DNA of 64,000 nt, from assembly GCA_028817895.1 (NCBI GenBank), contig JAPPOQ010000009.1:1-64000 (forward strand), written 5' to 3'. The stretch comes from Ahrensia sp. (lineage in GTDB: Bacteria; Pseudomonadota; Alphaproteobacteria; Rhizobiales; Rhizobiaceae). Position 1 is the stretch's first letter. Every line of letters begins with the position of its first letter. The notes beneath the pieces are model-generated. The model was not told the origin of the DNA and did no database searches. It saw only the letters and a program-made list of their open reading frames with translations. This document shows, one piece after another, positions 6,566 through 16,253 of the stretch. The translations under genes and the position numbers were made by a program.

Positions 6566-8446
6566 TTGTTACGAAGATTCCTTGGACTGGTTACAGCTTT
6601 GGTTCTCGGTTCGCTCGTTTTGACCGGACCGGTTTCTGCGACGCCGGCCAAGGAAGCGCCCTGGCTTCCTGAAGCGGCTGCTTATCGGCTGACACTGTTT
6701 CTCGGAAATCTTGAACCGATCCCTTGGGGCGAAGTAATGCGGGCGTGGTCGCAACCCTATAGGGGATCCGATTTCTCTGTAGGCGCAGTGGACTGGTTGA
6801 AAGCTGAGAGCGCAGTCGAAACTGCACCCTTGTTGGATGCTATCGCGCGCAAACAACGGCAGATGGTTTTCGCCGAGGCCACGCGGCTGATTGGTCTGCG
6901 GATCGGCGAACTATTGGATACTGCTCTGGCGGCTAATGACACCGCTGCCGCGCAACAGGCAATACGCACGGCGCGTGAACTATTCCGTGCTTTCGCCGAC
7001 GGAATTGCGGCTGCAGACCCGGACGCCTCACGACGCATTGGCATCGCCTGGCTCGAACTCGCCAGCAGCAGCGGATCGTCGGGATTCTTGGGGGTCGGAG
7101 CGGCGCCTGCTGATAAAGCGTCGATGACCGCCGCACGCGAGATCATCTCCGGCTACCTCGCGGAGAACTATGTTGTCGACAGCTTTGCTTCACGGGACAA
7201 ACTTACCACCGTGCCCGAGACAGCGGCGCGAAGCGGTCGCGCTTTTGAGGTGCCACCGAGCCTGCCGCCGGGCTCAGATATTTTCGATCAGAATCCCCTG
7301 CCACGCCTAGTGCTGAATTTCGAAGAACGAGGAATTGACGAGACCGACCTGCCGCTCGTCGCCTATGGCGACATGTTGTTTGACAGTACACAGATCTTCG
7401 GCAGCCCGGCACGCGATCTGGGAATTACCTGTTCGACTTGCCACAACCGTTCCGACGTCAACCAGCGGCTTTTCATCCCCGGTGCGAGCCATCAGCCAGG
7501 CTCGATAGATGTGGACGGTGCCTTCTTCAATCCGATCTTCAATGACCGCCGCGATGACCCGATCGATATTCCAAGTCTCCGGGGTTTGCGCTTCACCGGG
7601 CCTTACGGTCGAGACGGTCGCCTTGCGTCTCTTCGCGACTTCACTCGCAACGTGATCGTCAACGAATTCGGGGGTGATGAACCGACTCCGTTCATGCTCG
7701 ACGCGCTGATTGCCTATATGCTCGAGTTCGATTTCCTGCCCAATTCAATGCTGATGGCGGATGGTCGATTGACTGAGGCAGCGCCGAAAGCGGCGCTGCG
7801 CGGTGAGGCGATCTTCAACCGGCCCTTCGAAGGTCTGGGCAACCGCTCTTGCGCAAGTTGTCACCTCCCGGACGCAAACTTCCTTGATCGTCAGGCACAC
7901 GATATTGGCTCTGTCGCACAGTCATACAAAGGCTCGCGCGCTGGTGCTCTCGACACGCCAACACTGCTGGGCACTGCGTACACGGCTCCGTATTTTCACG
8001 ACGGATCTTTGCCGACTCTCGCCGCGGTGGTGAACTGGTTCGACAAGACGAACAAGCTCGGGCTGACGGATGCGGATCGCGCGGATCTCACTGCTTATCT
8101 CGAAACCGTCGGTGCGGCGGACAAACCCTTCGAAGCCTTTGATGCCGAGAATACCGTCTTCCGGCTGGCTTTCTCGGAATTGACCACTTTCGCCTCGACA
8201 CTTGAAACCTTGCTGCCGCGCCGGGACGCCAAGCATGTCCTGCTATTGACCGATACTGTCGCCGCCGATCTAGCTGCTGATGCGAGTACGATGTCGAACC
8301 TTGCCACGCGTCCGAAAGTCTACGCGCTTGCCAACCGGCTATCTGAGGTTGGTGCGGCTGTGCGCGAAAAAAACTGGTCTGCGGCAGAGAAAAGTTGGGC
8401 TACGTTCAAGACAGAGGCCGCCGCGATCAATGAAGGGGCGTATTGA
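6566..8446 (+). CDS. Di-haem cytochrome c peroxidase-like protein with N-terminal extension
   Basis: 626-residue exported protein: signal peptide (about residues 1-25, ending VSA), an alpha-helical N-terminal region to about residue 245 that I do not recognise, then a di-haem domain of the CcpA/MauG/MbnH type. Two haem-attachment motifs are present, CSTCH near residue 291 and CASCH near 431, with partner segments GPYGRDGRLASLRDF and APYFHDGSLPTLAAVV. A C-terminal ~110-residue extension is unassigned. Ordinary bacterial peroxidases are ~330 residues, so this is a long variant. Its stop overlaps the PhnD-like gene (TGATG), tying it to the importer; it may oxidise a metal ion or a periplasmic partner protein. 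Confidence 0.8.
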   Translation: MLRRFLGLVTALVLGSLVLTGPVSATPAKEAPWLPEAAAYRLTLFLGNLEPIPWGEVMRAWSQPYRGSDFSVGAVDWLKAESAVETAPLLDAIARKQRQMVFAEATRLIGLRIGELLDTALAANDTAAAQQAIRTARELFRAFADGIAAADPDASRRIGIAWLELASSSGSSGFLGVGAAPADKASMTAAREIISGYLAENYVVDSFASRDKLTTVPETAARSGRAFEVPPSLPPGSDIFDQNPLPRLVLNFEERGIDETDLPLVAYGDMLFDSTQIFGSPARDLGITCSTCHNRSDVNQRLFIPGASHQPGSIDVDGAFFNPIFNDRRDDPIDIPSLRGLRFTGPYGRDGRLASLRDFTRNVIVNEFGGDEPTPFMLDALIAYMLEFDFLPNSMLMADGRLTEAAPKAALRGEAIFNRPFEGLGNRSCASCHLPDANFLDRQAHDIGSVAQSYKGSRAGALDTPTLLGTAYTAPYFHDGSLPTLAAVVNWFDKTNKLGLTDADRADLTAYLETVGAADKPFEAFDAENTVFRLAFSELTTFASTLETLLPRRDAKHVLLLTDTVAADLAADASTMSNLATRPKVYALANRLSEVGAAVREKNWSAAEKSWATFKTEAAAINEGAY

Positions 8447-9321
8447 TGCCGAGCCCGCTTTCGCGTCGCAGATTTATGATCCTCCTCGGCGCAAATGTGT
8501 GCGCCCTGGTTGCTCCCGTGACGGCCCAAAGCCGTCGGCTACGTCTTGCCTTCATTCCACAAGAGAATCCTGACAAGCTATTGGGGGACATCAATGCGAT
8601 CACCACTTGGCTTTCCAACGAAGTCGGCGTTCCGGTCGAGGGGTTTGTAACAAACGACCATGCCGCGGCGGTCGAAGCGCTCCGGAACGGCGATGCCGAC
8701 ATATCGTTCATGGGAGCGTTGCCTTTCGTACTGGCTAACGCCGAGATCGGTGCGGTGCCTCTTCTGTCCGAGATTTACCGAGGCACGCCGGCATATACCG
8801 GGCGCATTTTTGTACGCCGCGACAGCGGTATCAAAACACTTTCGGACCTTCGCGGGCGCGACATCGCATTCGCCGATCCGATCTCGGAATCAGGCTATCT
8901 CTATCCGCTCTTCGAATTCGTGAAGGCCGGGCTGATCCAGAGCCCTAAAACGGCAGATGATTTCTTCGGCCGCGTCTTCTTTGCCGGCGGCTACCAGCAG
9001 GCAATGCAGGCGATGGCCGAGGGCTTGGTCGATGCTGCTGGCGCAAGCCAATACGCGGATCTCCTTCTCACTCCGGAACAGCAGGCGCAGGTGACTTGGA
9101 TCGCCGAAAGCGATGCGATACCGAGCCATGTCGTCATCGCGCGCCCGGGGCTTGACCAAAAACTTGCAGCGCAATTCGTGCATGCAATGTTGAAGCTGAA
9201 CGAAGCGGAACATCGCGACAAGCTCCGCTACCTCTATGGACCGGACGGCTACATCAAGGCCGATCCGTCAGCCTATGACGCGGTGCGCGACATGGCACGG
9301 CGCTATGGATTCCTGAAATGA
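8446..9321 (+). CDS. PhnD-type periplasmic substrate-binding protein
   Basis: 291-residue exported binding protein of the phosphate/phosphite/phosphonate (PhnD/PtxB/AioX) family. SRRRFMILL near the N-terminus is Tat-like, followed by LRLAFIPQENPDKLLGDI, DADISFMGALPFVLA, TLSDLRGRDIAFADPISESGYL and ASQYADLLL. The ligand cannot be read from sequence: the family includes phosphonate, phosphite and arsenite binders, and the setting (MntR, metal genes, no phosphonate C-P lyase) suggests something other than phosphonate. The start ATG 8446 overlaps the di-haem stop; the stop overlaps the ATPase start (ATGA). Confidence 0.82.
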   Translation: MPSPLSRRRFMILLGANVCALVAPVTAQSRRLRLAFIPQENPDKLLGDINAITTWLSNEVGVPVEGFVTNDHAAAVEALRNGDADISFMGALPFVLANAEIGAVPLLSEIYRGTPAYTGRIFVRRDSGIKTLSDLRGRDIAFADPISESGYLYPLFEFVKAGLIQSPKTADDFFGRVFFAGGYQQAMQAMAEGLVDAAGASQYADLLLTPEQQAQVTWIAESDAIPSHVVIARPGLDQKLAAQFVHAMLKLNEAEHRDKLRYLYGPDGYIKADPSAYDAVRDMARRYGFLK

Positions 9322-10100
9322 GCGCGGTCGCCCAGATTGACGACGTGAGTTTTGCTCATCCGGGCTCGGAGCTCAGAGCGTTGCAACGACTGTCGTTTCG
9401 GGTTGCCGCAGGCGAGACCGTAGCCGTCCTTGGGCCATCCGGAGCAGGCAAAACGACGCTCTTGACTCTACTTGACGGACGGCTACACGGGTGGCGGGGA
9501 CTCGTTTCGGTTCTGGACGCGCCACTTGATCCGGATCAGCCACAGCCCCGCGCCCGACGCGCGGACACCGGTTTCATTTTCCAGGAATTCGCCCTGGTCG
9601 AACGGTCGACTGTTTTGCGCAACGTTATCAACGGCCGACTAGGCCGCATGCCGCCATTGCGAGCATTCCTCGGAAATTCATCCCCGCGCGATCTGAAGAT
9701 CGCTCGCGATGCACTGATCGATTGCGGGATCGCCGATCTTGCAGAACGCAGGGTCGACAGCCTTAGCGGCGGGCAGCGTCAGCGCGTGGCCATCGCCAGG
9801 TGCCTCGCTCAAGAACCGCTGCTAATTCTGGCCGACGAGCCAGTGAGCAACCTTGATCCCGCTCGTGCTGCCGAGATCCTGGCCTTGCTGACTGGGGCTG
9901 CACGATCGCGCAATGCGACCGTTCTGTTTTCGTCGCACCAGCCAGAACTCGCGTGCCGCTTCGCTGAACGTGTTGTGGGCATGCGTGACGGGCGGATCGT
10001 CTTCGACGCACCCGCAGCGAACCTCACTAATGACACTACGGCAGAGCTCTATCGTGAAACCGCGCCATTCTCCCGTCCTAGCCTCCGGGCGGTAGGATAA
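9318..10100 (+). CDS. PhnC-type ABC transporter ATP-binding protein
   Basis: 260-residue cytoplasmic ATPase powering the importer encoded around it. Walker A GPSGAGKTTLL, signature LSGGQRQRVAIARCL, Walker B LLILADEPVSNLD and the switch histidine region FSSHQPELA are all intact. Closest in form to PhnC/PtxA ATPases. It overlaps both neighbours (ATGA with the binding protein, TAATG with the permease), so expression is coupled. Confidence 0.88.
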   Translation: MSAVAQIDDVSFAHPGSELRALQRLSFRVAAGETVAVLGPSGAGKTTLLTLLDGRLHGWRGLVSVLDAPLDPDQPQPRARRADTGFIFQEFALVERSTVLRNVINGRLGRMPPLRAFLGNSSPRDLKIARDALIDCGIADLAERRVDSLSGGQRQRVAIARCLAQEPLLILADEPVSNLDPARAAEILALLTGAARSRNATVLFSSHQPELACRFAERVVGMRDGRIVFDAPAANLTNDTTAELYRETAPFSRPSLRAVG

Positions 10101-10858
10101 TGCGATCCCGAGGGCTCGGCGGATTCGCGGCAGGTTCGTTTGTCGCGGTCGCTGTACTCTGGTCCTTTGCGACAACCGATGTCGATTTCTCCCGCATCAT
10201 GTCAGCTGGTCCGCGAATTGCAGATTTCCTCGGACGAATGATCCCCCCCGATCCGACGGTGATGGATGAAATCATAAAAGGCAGTGCTGAGACACTGAGA
10301 ATTGCGATACTAGGCACGTTAGGCGCGGTGGTTCTTTCAGTACCATTCGGTGTTCTCGCGTCAGACACCATGGCGCCCCCCGCGCTTTACCAACCAGTGC
10401 GGACACTGCTCGCGTTCATCCGCGCCATCCCGTTGATCTTAGTGGCTATGCTCTTGGTTGGTGCGGTCGGGTTAGGGCCGCTGCCAGGTATGATCGCGAT
10501 CGCATTCCATGCGACCGGCATGCTGGCCAAATTTTATGCCGAGGCAATAGACGGAGTGTCCCGCGCACCCATCTCCGCATTGGAAAGCGCAGGCGCCGGT
10601 TCTCTCGCGCGTCTCAGATATGCGATCTGGCCCCAGATGGCGCCGGTCGTGGTCCGCGACACGATATTTCGGTTCGAACTGAACTTGCGTGAGTCGCTCA
10701 TTCTCGGCATCGTCGGTGCGGGTGGAATCGGCTTTTACATTCAGACCTATGTGCGTTCTTTTCAGTATGAAAAGGCGGCGAGTGTCTCGCTCGCAGTGAT
10801 CGCTTTGGTCATCGCTATCGAAGCCTTCAACGTTGCGCTCCGCAGACGGTTCGCTTAA
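10100..10858 (+). CDS. PhnE-type ABC transporter permease
   Basis: 252-residue inner-membrane permease with about six helices. Family features: ETLRIAILGTLGAVVLSVPFGVLAS at the start of the permease domain, RAIPLILVAML, the EAA-type coupling loop ALESAGAGSLARLRYAIWPQ, and the NLRESLILGIVGAGGIGF segment typical of PhnE. Completes the importer with the two preceding genes. Its TAA overlaps the stop of the convergent P-type ATPase (shared TTAA), leaving no room for a separate terminator. Confidence 0.87.
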   Translation: MRSRGLGGFAAGSFVAVAVLWSFATTDVDFSRIMSAGPRIADFLGRMIPPDPTVMDEIIKGSAETLRIAILGTLGAVVLSVPFGVLASDTMAPPALYQPVRTLLAFIRAIPLILVAMLLVGAVGLGPLPGMIAIAFHATGMLAKFYAEAIDGVSRAPISALESAGAGSLARLRYAIWPQMAPVVVRDTIFRFELNLRESLILGIVGAGGIGFYIQTYVRSFQYEKAASVSLAVIALVIAIEAFNVALRRRFA

Positions 10859-13206
10859 GTTTGCGTAGCGTGGGTCAAAGAGGACCGAGCCTGGCGTTCG
10901 TTTCCCGCGGATGGGGTCTCGTTACGGTGTCCGCCCAAGAGCCGAAGGGCATTCGCAACCACCAGTAGCGAAATCCCCACGTCCGCCGCGATGGCGCCCC
11001 ACATCGACGCCATGCCGAATGCCGTGAGCCCGACGAAAATGGCCTTCGTCGCCAGCGAAATTCCGATATTCTGGCGGATGATCGCAATCGCACGGCGCGA
11101 GTGGCCGATCAGCCACGGCACCTTGCCGATGTCGTCGGTCATGAGGGCGATGTCAGCAGTCTCGATCGCGGCGTCCGATCCCACCGCGCCCATGGCAATG
11201 GCGTAGTGCGCCCGCGCCATGGCCGGGGCATCGTTCACACCATCGCCGATCATGGCCACCATGTCATGGCTTTCGACCAGTTCCTCGATAGCCGTCACCT
11301 TGTCCTCCGGCAGAAGTTCGGCGCGCACCTCGTCGATGCCGACTTCAGCCGCGACGGCACGTGCGGTACGTTCGTTGTCACCCGTCAACATGATGATGGT
11401 ATTGACGCCCTGTGCGTGGAGTCGGGCCACAACGCTTTTTGCATCGGTTCGGATTTGATCGCGCAGTTCCAGGACACCGGTGACGCCGGCTTCGTCGCCA
11501 ACGGCGACCAGGGTACTTCCGGCCCCTTCGATAGCGTCACGAATGTCTTTCGGTATGATACTGCCAAAGCCCTTCTCCTCGGCAAAACGATCGGAACCGA
11601 GCCAGATGGTCCGTCCGTCTGTGCGGCCTTCCAAACCCCGCCCGGGCACAGTGCGCGTGTCCTCTGCGGCGGTCACCTGAATGCCGTCGGCTTCTGCTCG
11701 CGCAAGAATGGCACGCGCCAAGGGATGCGAGGATCGTGCTTCGAGGCCAGCTGCCAGCTTTATGAGATCGTGTTCGGACGCAGCGGCTAGCGGATACACT
11801 GCAGCGACTTCGGGTTCGCCCAGTGTGATCGTCCCGGTCTTGTCCATTGCCAGAGCAGTCGTGCGGCCGGGAGCCTCCACATAGGCCCCGCCCTTGATAA
11901 GAACGCCTGCCCGCGCCGAAGCGGTCAGAGCTGCAACAATGGAGACCGGCGTCGAAATGACCAGTGCGCAGGGGCAGGCGATAACGAGAAGCACCAGTGC
12001 GTTATAGAACCAATAACCCCAGGCCCCGCCAAGAACCAGAGGTGGAACAAGCGCGATGGCGATCGCAAGCAGCATCACGATTGGCGTATAAATGCGCGCA
12101 AACTTCGCCACCCACTGCTCAACAGGCGCGCGGCTGGCATGGGCATCGCCAACCATTCGGATGATTTTCGCGAGCACCGTATCTGACGAAACTCTTAGTG
12201 CCCGAACCGTTAGTGTGCCCTCCCCGTTGATCGTACCCGCATAGACCTCATCACCGGCTTCTTTTGGCACCAAGGCGCTTTCGCCCGTGATCGGTGCCTG
12301 ATCGACGGCGCCTGCGCCGTTCGTCACCTCTCCGTCGAGCGGTATGCGATCCCCGCCGCGGACGACAAATCGGTCGCCGATGGTCACCTTGGCGGCGGCA
12401 ACGATTTCTTCGCTGCCATCCGGTCGAATTACCCGGGCAGTGGGTGGTGTGAGGTCGAGCAGGGCTGAAACCGCGTTGCGTGCGCGGCCAACGCTCCAGC
12501 TTTCGAGGTAAAGTGACAGCGAGAAGAAAAAAGCGACGGTCGCCGCTTCGAAAAACTCACCAAGCCCAATGGCACCGGCTACTGCGACCACCATCAGAAG
12601 GTTCATGTCGGGCGAAAGCCGCTGGGCAGAGGACCAGGCTTTCGGTGCCACCAACCAAACCCCAAACAGGATCGCAACAGCGAAAAGTCCGGCTTCCCCC
12701 AAGGGCATTGATGTTTCGCCGTGACCTGAAAAGAGGCCCAGCGCTCCGCTCATGCCTGTTTCGATAACATGCCAAAAAAATCCCGCGGCCCAGAATCCGC
12801 CACTGAGTGCCGTAAAGCGCCACTGGCGTGCAACATACGCGGCCTGATCCACGGCAGCCCTGCTTGCATCCCAAGGCTTGGCGCTCATCCCGGTGTCTGC
12901 AACAAGCTCTACGACTTCCTCGTCGCGCAACTGATTTCCTGTGTCTAGGATCGTCATCCGGCCGTTGATGACATCGAAAGCCAGATGCTCTTCTCCGCCG
13001 ACTTTCGGTCCCACAACCCGATTCAGAATCGCCACTTCTTCAGCGCAATCAAGACCAGAGACCTGGAAACTTCGGCCGCTGGTAGTGGACATGTCGGTCG
13101 CAGCAACGTCGCCTTGTTGTTCTGAGCCGCAACAAGCGGCTTCGGATTCCTGGCCGTGCTCCGCGTCCTGATTGTCGCTGCGTATATGAGACTTTTCAAT
13201 TGTCAT
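10855..13206 (-). CDS. Zn/Cd/Pb-type P1B heavy-metal exporting ATPase
   Basis: 783-residue inner-membrane pump that exports divalent soft metals using ATP. N-terminal metal-binding region with CC and GLDCAEEV, eight predicted helices, CPC in helix 6 (IACPCALVI), phosphorylation site DKTGTIT, SSHPLARAI with the HP motif, GDGVNDAPAM, and helix-8 aspartate in AADVGISLLVVANALRLL, as in ZntA. This set indicates the Zn/Cd/Pb (P1B-2) group, not CopA. Start ATG 13206 is preferred to GTG 13215; neither has a strong ribosome-binding site. No dedicated regulator is adjacent on its 5' side; the MerR protein at 1654 could act on it in trans. Confidence 0.9.
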   Translation of the reverse strand: MTIEKSHIRSDNQDAEHGQESEAACCGSEQQGDVAATDMSTTSGRSFQVSGLDCAEEVAILNRVVGPKVGGEEHLAFDVINGRMTILDTGNQLRDEEVVELVADTGMSAKPWDASRAAVDQAAYVARQWRFTALSGGFWAAGFFWHVIETGMSGALGLFSGHGETSMPLGEAGLFAVAILFGVWLVAPKAWSSAQRLSPDMNLLMVVAVAGAIGLGEFFEAATVAFFFSLSLYLESWSVGRARNAVSALLDLTPPTARVIRPDGSEEIVAAAKVTIGDRFVVRGGDRIPLDGEVTNGAGAVDQAPITGESALVPKEAGDEVYAGTINGEGTLTVRALRVSSDTVLAKIIRMVGDAHASRAPVEQWVAKFARIYTPIVMLLAIAIALVPPLVLGGAWGYWFYNALVLLVIACPCALVISTPVSIVAALTASARAGVLIKGGAYVEAPGRTTALAMDKTGTITLGEPEVAAVYPLAAASEHDLIKLAAGLEARSSHPLARAILARAEADGIQVTAAEDTRTVPGRGLEGRTDGRTIWLGSDRFAEEKGFGSIIPKDIRDAIEGAGSTLVAVGDEAGVTGVLELRDQIRTDAKSVVARLHAQGVNTIIMLTGDNERTARAVAAEVGIDEVRAELLPEDKVTAIEELVESHDMVAMIGDGVNDAPAMARAHYAIAMGAVGSDAAIETADIALMTDDIGKVPWLIGHSRRAIAIIRQNIGISLATKAIFVGLTAFGMASMWGAIAADVGISLLVVANALRLLGGHRNETPSAGNERQARSSLTHATQT

Positions 13207-13215
13207 GTGTTGCAC

Positions 13216-13804
13216 TGATGGTCATTGCGATTGTCAATTCGGTCAGAGTTGTAATCCCTAAAGCCACTAGAGGTTCAAGGGGTATCTGGCTTCTTTCGAA
13301 AGCGTGGAGTAAAGGCGGCAATTTTTCGAGGCCGGCACGAACCCATAAGCGGGATAAAATCGAATAGAGCCTATCTGCACCGCCAGAGCGCGACCAAAGA
13401 ACGATGGAGCGAGTCCCTCGGCCCTCGAAGGATGCAATCCAATGCAAACACCGCCGTCTTGGTGACCAAGGCTGGAAGCGTCGAGGTGGTGAAGCTAGCC
13501 GCAACAAGGACTTCATCAATCTGCCTTCCGCGCTTGCCATTCAGTGCTGCAACGGCGAGACGAATGTCGGAGACCGCGTCAACTATTCCGGCTGCACAGG
13601 CACAAGAATTACGCCCCGGCAAGTATGTTTGAGACGGCAAACTGGTTGCCATCAGCACCCACGCAATCTGCGACGGATATGCACCGAAGATCTGAGATTG
13701 GAGCGCACGTGCTCTCGGCATTCTAGTTGGCGGAACCATCATCCGCCGCGCGCTTGAATACGTCAGACGAGGTAATCAGTCTGCGCTGCGGATTCCGTCG
13801 GCGC
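13216..13804. pseudogene. Degenerate region with remnant of a membrane protein gene
   Basis: No intact gene is convincing in these ~590 bases. On the minus strand, 13371-13742 encodes a short frame with hydrophobic character and the segment GIVDAVSDIRLAVAAL followed by VLVAASFTTSTLPALVTK, vaguely like the C-terminal part of MgtC/DUF4010 membrane proteins; the similarity is weak. An overlapping minus-strand frame continues out of phase toward 13196, as expected for a frameshifted relic. The 5' side should contain the P-type ATPase promoter. Confidence 0.3.
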
Positions 13805-14452
13805 CTAGATCTTCGGATGTTTCCCGTTCAATCGCTTCAAGCTGTTGACGAAACCGGTTGGAAGATGCGGCCGCTTGGGAGTCCTCAAACCCACGTCGTT
13901 GGCAACGCCCCGGATGAAGGTGACACAGCTGGCCGTTATAGCATGCCAGACCTTGGATTCTTCCTTGCGCTTGCGGACCTTTGCGGCAACGCGTTTGAAC
14001 TGTCTTTCATTGAGTTTGATCGTATAGCGCGCGGTGACATAGGCGTCCTCCGAATCGCCATCGCTCCAGCCTGTTTCGGCCGGGACGGGAAGAACGTGAC
14101 CGACGGAGAACGGGACGGTGCTTCGCGTGCGGGGATGCAACCCGGCCACTTCGGTCTTTCCCTTGATCAGGACACCCTTCGCGTTGACTGGAACCCGGCC
14201 TTTTGCGTCCAGCGTTCCCAACACCACGGAAGCATGACCATAACTCAACGCGTTGCGCGCGCGGAACTCCATGAAATAGCGCGTACGGCCATTCGAATTT
14301 TGCTTTCTTGACGGGGCGTATGATCCATCGGACTTTTTCGATACGTAGTTCGGCGAATAGGTGAACACATCATTGTAGGGAGAAGATGATTTCTGGCAGC
14401 CCGCGAGGCCAATAGCCATCAAAGCAAGGAAAATGAGTTTCGGCTGGATCAT
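13805..14452 (-). CDS. Putative lipoprotein, conserved hypothetical
   Basis: 215-residue lipoprotein: signal peptide with lipobox LAGC at about residues 17-20. The mature part contains RYFMEFRARNALSYGHASVVLG, LPVPAETGWSDGD and HAITASCVTFIRGVANDVGL. The order of a conserved GHA and a later cysteine followed by hydrophobics resembles permuted papain-like (NlpC/P60-related) enzymes, which would make it a cell-envelope hydrolase; this is a guess from pattern only. It lies upstream of, and divergent from, an L,D-transpeptidase gene, in line with an envelope role. Confidence 0.55.
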   Translation of the reverse strand: MIQPKLIFLALMAIGLAGCQKSSSPYNDVFTYSPNYVSKKSDGSYAPSRKQNSNGRTRYFMEFRARNALSYGHASVVLGTLDAKGRVPVNAKGVLIKGKTEVAGLHPRTRSTVPFSVGHVLPVPAETGWSDGDSEDAYVTARYTIKLNERQFKRVAAKVRKRKEESKVWHAITASCVTFIRGVANDVGLRTPKRPHLPTGFVNSLKRLNGKHPKI

Positions 14453-14746
14453 GAAATTTGGACTCCGGCGGGTTTCAGAGGTTCAGGAAACGCCCGATGG
14501 GACGCTTCGACGATCGGCATTGGGGATTTAGGGCGTCACTTGACCTCAAAACGCTTATTGAAGCGCGTTCTAATAAATAAACCGGCTTCTATTGCAACAC
14601 CACTTTTCCTTAATTGCTCACAATCGGTTGAACTGCCGGAGCGATAAGCTCCTGTGCCAGGAAATGTGAATTGACGCCTTTCAAAATCACTTTCACAACC
14701 CGGAAGCAACCAATCGGATGAACCGAAACGGGGCTTAGAGCATAGG

Positions 14747-15268
14747 ATGAAACTTTTGAGTATTCGTGTCGTACTGACTATCTTGATTCTTGCAGTCGTA
14801 ACCGTCGGGGAAAGGATTAACAGCGCGGCTTTCGCTGCGACGGTCGTTAATGCCAAGGGCGTGCCTTCAGGTACGATACTGATCCGCACCAAACAGCGGC
14901 GGCTCTATTATGGTTTGGGTGACGGGAAGGCGCTGGTGTATCGCGTCGGTGTCGGCCGCGCGGGCAAGCAATGGTCAGGATCAACCCGAATCTGGAGGAA
15001 AGCCAGAAATCCGGCATGGGCCCCAACCAGACAAATCATTCGCGAGAACCCCAACGTACCACGCCTTGTTCCGGGAGGATCGCCACGCAATCCGCTTGGC
15101 GTCGCGGCATTGGTATTGGCGGAAGCCAACTACGCCATCCACGGTACAAACAATCCCGGATCGATCGGCGGATTTGTTTCTTATGGATGCATCAGAATGT
15201 ACAACCGTGACATTCTGGATCTCTACGATCGTGTGGGCTGGGGTACCAGGGTAATAGTCACGCGCTAG
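14747..15268 (+). CDS. L,D-transpeptidase (YkuD domain)
   Basis: 173-residue exported enzyme that cross-links peptidoglycan 3-3 or attaches proteins to it. Signal peptide about residues 1-30. The YkuD domain is visible from ILIRTKQRRLYYGLG through RLVPGGSPRNPLGVAAL to the catalytic YAIHGTNNPGSIGGFVSYGCIRM, with catalytic cysteine, histidine and arginine present. The usual SHGC is SYGC here, a variant seen often in alphaproteobacteria. Single-gene unit between a divergent lipoprotein gene and a LysR regulator. Confidence 0.87.
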   Translation: MKLLSIRVVLTILILAVVTVGERINSAAFAATVVNAKGVPSGTILIRTKQRRLYYGLGDGKALVYRVGVGRAGKQWSGSTRIWRKARNPAWAPTRQIIRENPNVPRLVPGGSPRNPLGVAALVLAEANYAIHGTNNPGSIGGFVSYGCIRMYNRDILDLYDRVGWGTRVIVTR

Positions 15269-15338
15269 ATGAACCGGGCAGTGAAAACATTTTGCTCGCT
15301 GCCCAGCGAATCTGGCCAGTCCTACTAAGGTTGGTACG

Positions 15339-16253
15339 ATGCTTGATTATACGCAGCTTGCCGCCTTGCATGCGATAGACAGGGAAGGGTCGTTCGAAGG
15401 CGCGGGGCGGTCTCTCAGGATCAGTTCGTTTGCGGTGTCTCAACGGGTCAAACAACTGGAAAAATCGCTCGGTGTTACTCTCGTCGAACGGGCCCCGACG
15501 CGGACGTCAGATTTCGGCAAGATCCTTTGCCGACATACAAGCGCGGTCGCGACTCTGGAAGATGCAGTTATCGATGACCATCGGATCGCCTGCAACTCTC
15601 TCGGTAATGCCGAGGTAGCCATTTACAGGATTGCGCTTCCGGAGGAATGTATTTCGGGCTGGTTCGGACGAGTGTTCAGAAAACGCACCGAGGCCGGCGA
15701 CCCTTCCTGCTTCGACGTAGCGATTGCAAACCCCAGTCAGACGCTGGAACTGATGCAAGCGGGAACTGTGGTCGCCGCCATCTCGTCATTGAAGGAGCCG
15801 ATCCACGGCTTCAAGGCCTATCGTCTGGGCGAGATGCGATTTGCCGCCGTGGCGAGTCCTTCGTTTGTCGAACGGTATTTTGGGGACGGCGTCACGTTAG
15901 ACACTCTCCGGCGGGCGCCGTGCCTGCGTTCATGTCAGCACGACGGTCTGGCAACGGAATGGGCAGAATCCCAATTTGGCAAGCGCCCTGCCCTGTCGCT
16001 CTACAATTTTCCAGGCTCCCGAGGTTCATTGGCTTCCGTTTTGTCCGACCATGCGTGGACGATGATGCCTGCAACCGATGCGAAACCCTGCCTTGCTGAC
16101 TCATCCCTAGTTGAACTTCGATCCGAAACTCCGCTCATCCGTCCTCTTTATTGGCACGTCTCAGGCGCCATGGTTCCAGCGATGACCGAGATCACCAAGA
16201 CAGTCAGAAGGGTGGCATTCGAGAGCCGTGAGTTGACCTTTTCGGACAAGTGA
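15339..16253 (+). CDS. LysR-family regulator, ArgP/LysG-like (first copy)
   Basis: 304-residue LysR-type regulator. The winged helix-turn-helix is LAALHAIDREGSFEGAGRSLRISSFAVSQRVKQLEKSLG, with the ArgP/IciA-style opening MLDYTQL, followed by a substrate-binding domain (about residues 90-295). ArgP-type proteins normally sense lysine or arginine and control a divergent exporter gene (lysE/argO); no such gene is present on either side. A paralogue follows in the same direction after ~270 bases. Confidence 0.8.
   Translation: MLDYTQLAALHAIDREGSFEGAGRSLRISSFAVSQRVKQLEKSLGVTLVERAPTRTSDFGKILCRHTSAVATLEDAVIDDHRIACNSLGNAEVAIYRIALPEECISGWFGRVFRKRTEAGDPSCFDVAIANPSQTLELMQAGTVVAAISSLKEPIHGFKAYRLGEMRFAAVASPSFVERYFGDGVTLDTLRRAPCLRSCQHDGLATEWAESQFGKRPALSLYNFPGSRGSLASVLSDHAWTMMPATDAKPCLADSSLVELRSETPLIRPLYWHVSGAMVPAMTEITKTVRRVAFESRELTFSDK

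Noticed and set aside
8446-10858. Phosphonate uptake system (phnDCE) as a firm name
   Set aside because: Family is right, but without C-P lyase or phosphite genes and next to mntR the ligand is open, so no gene symbols were given.
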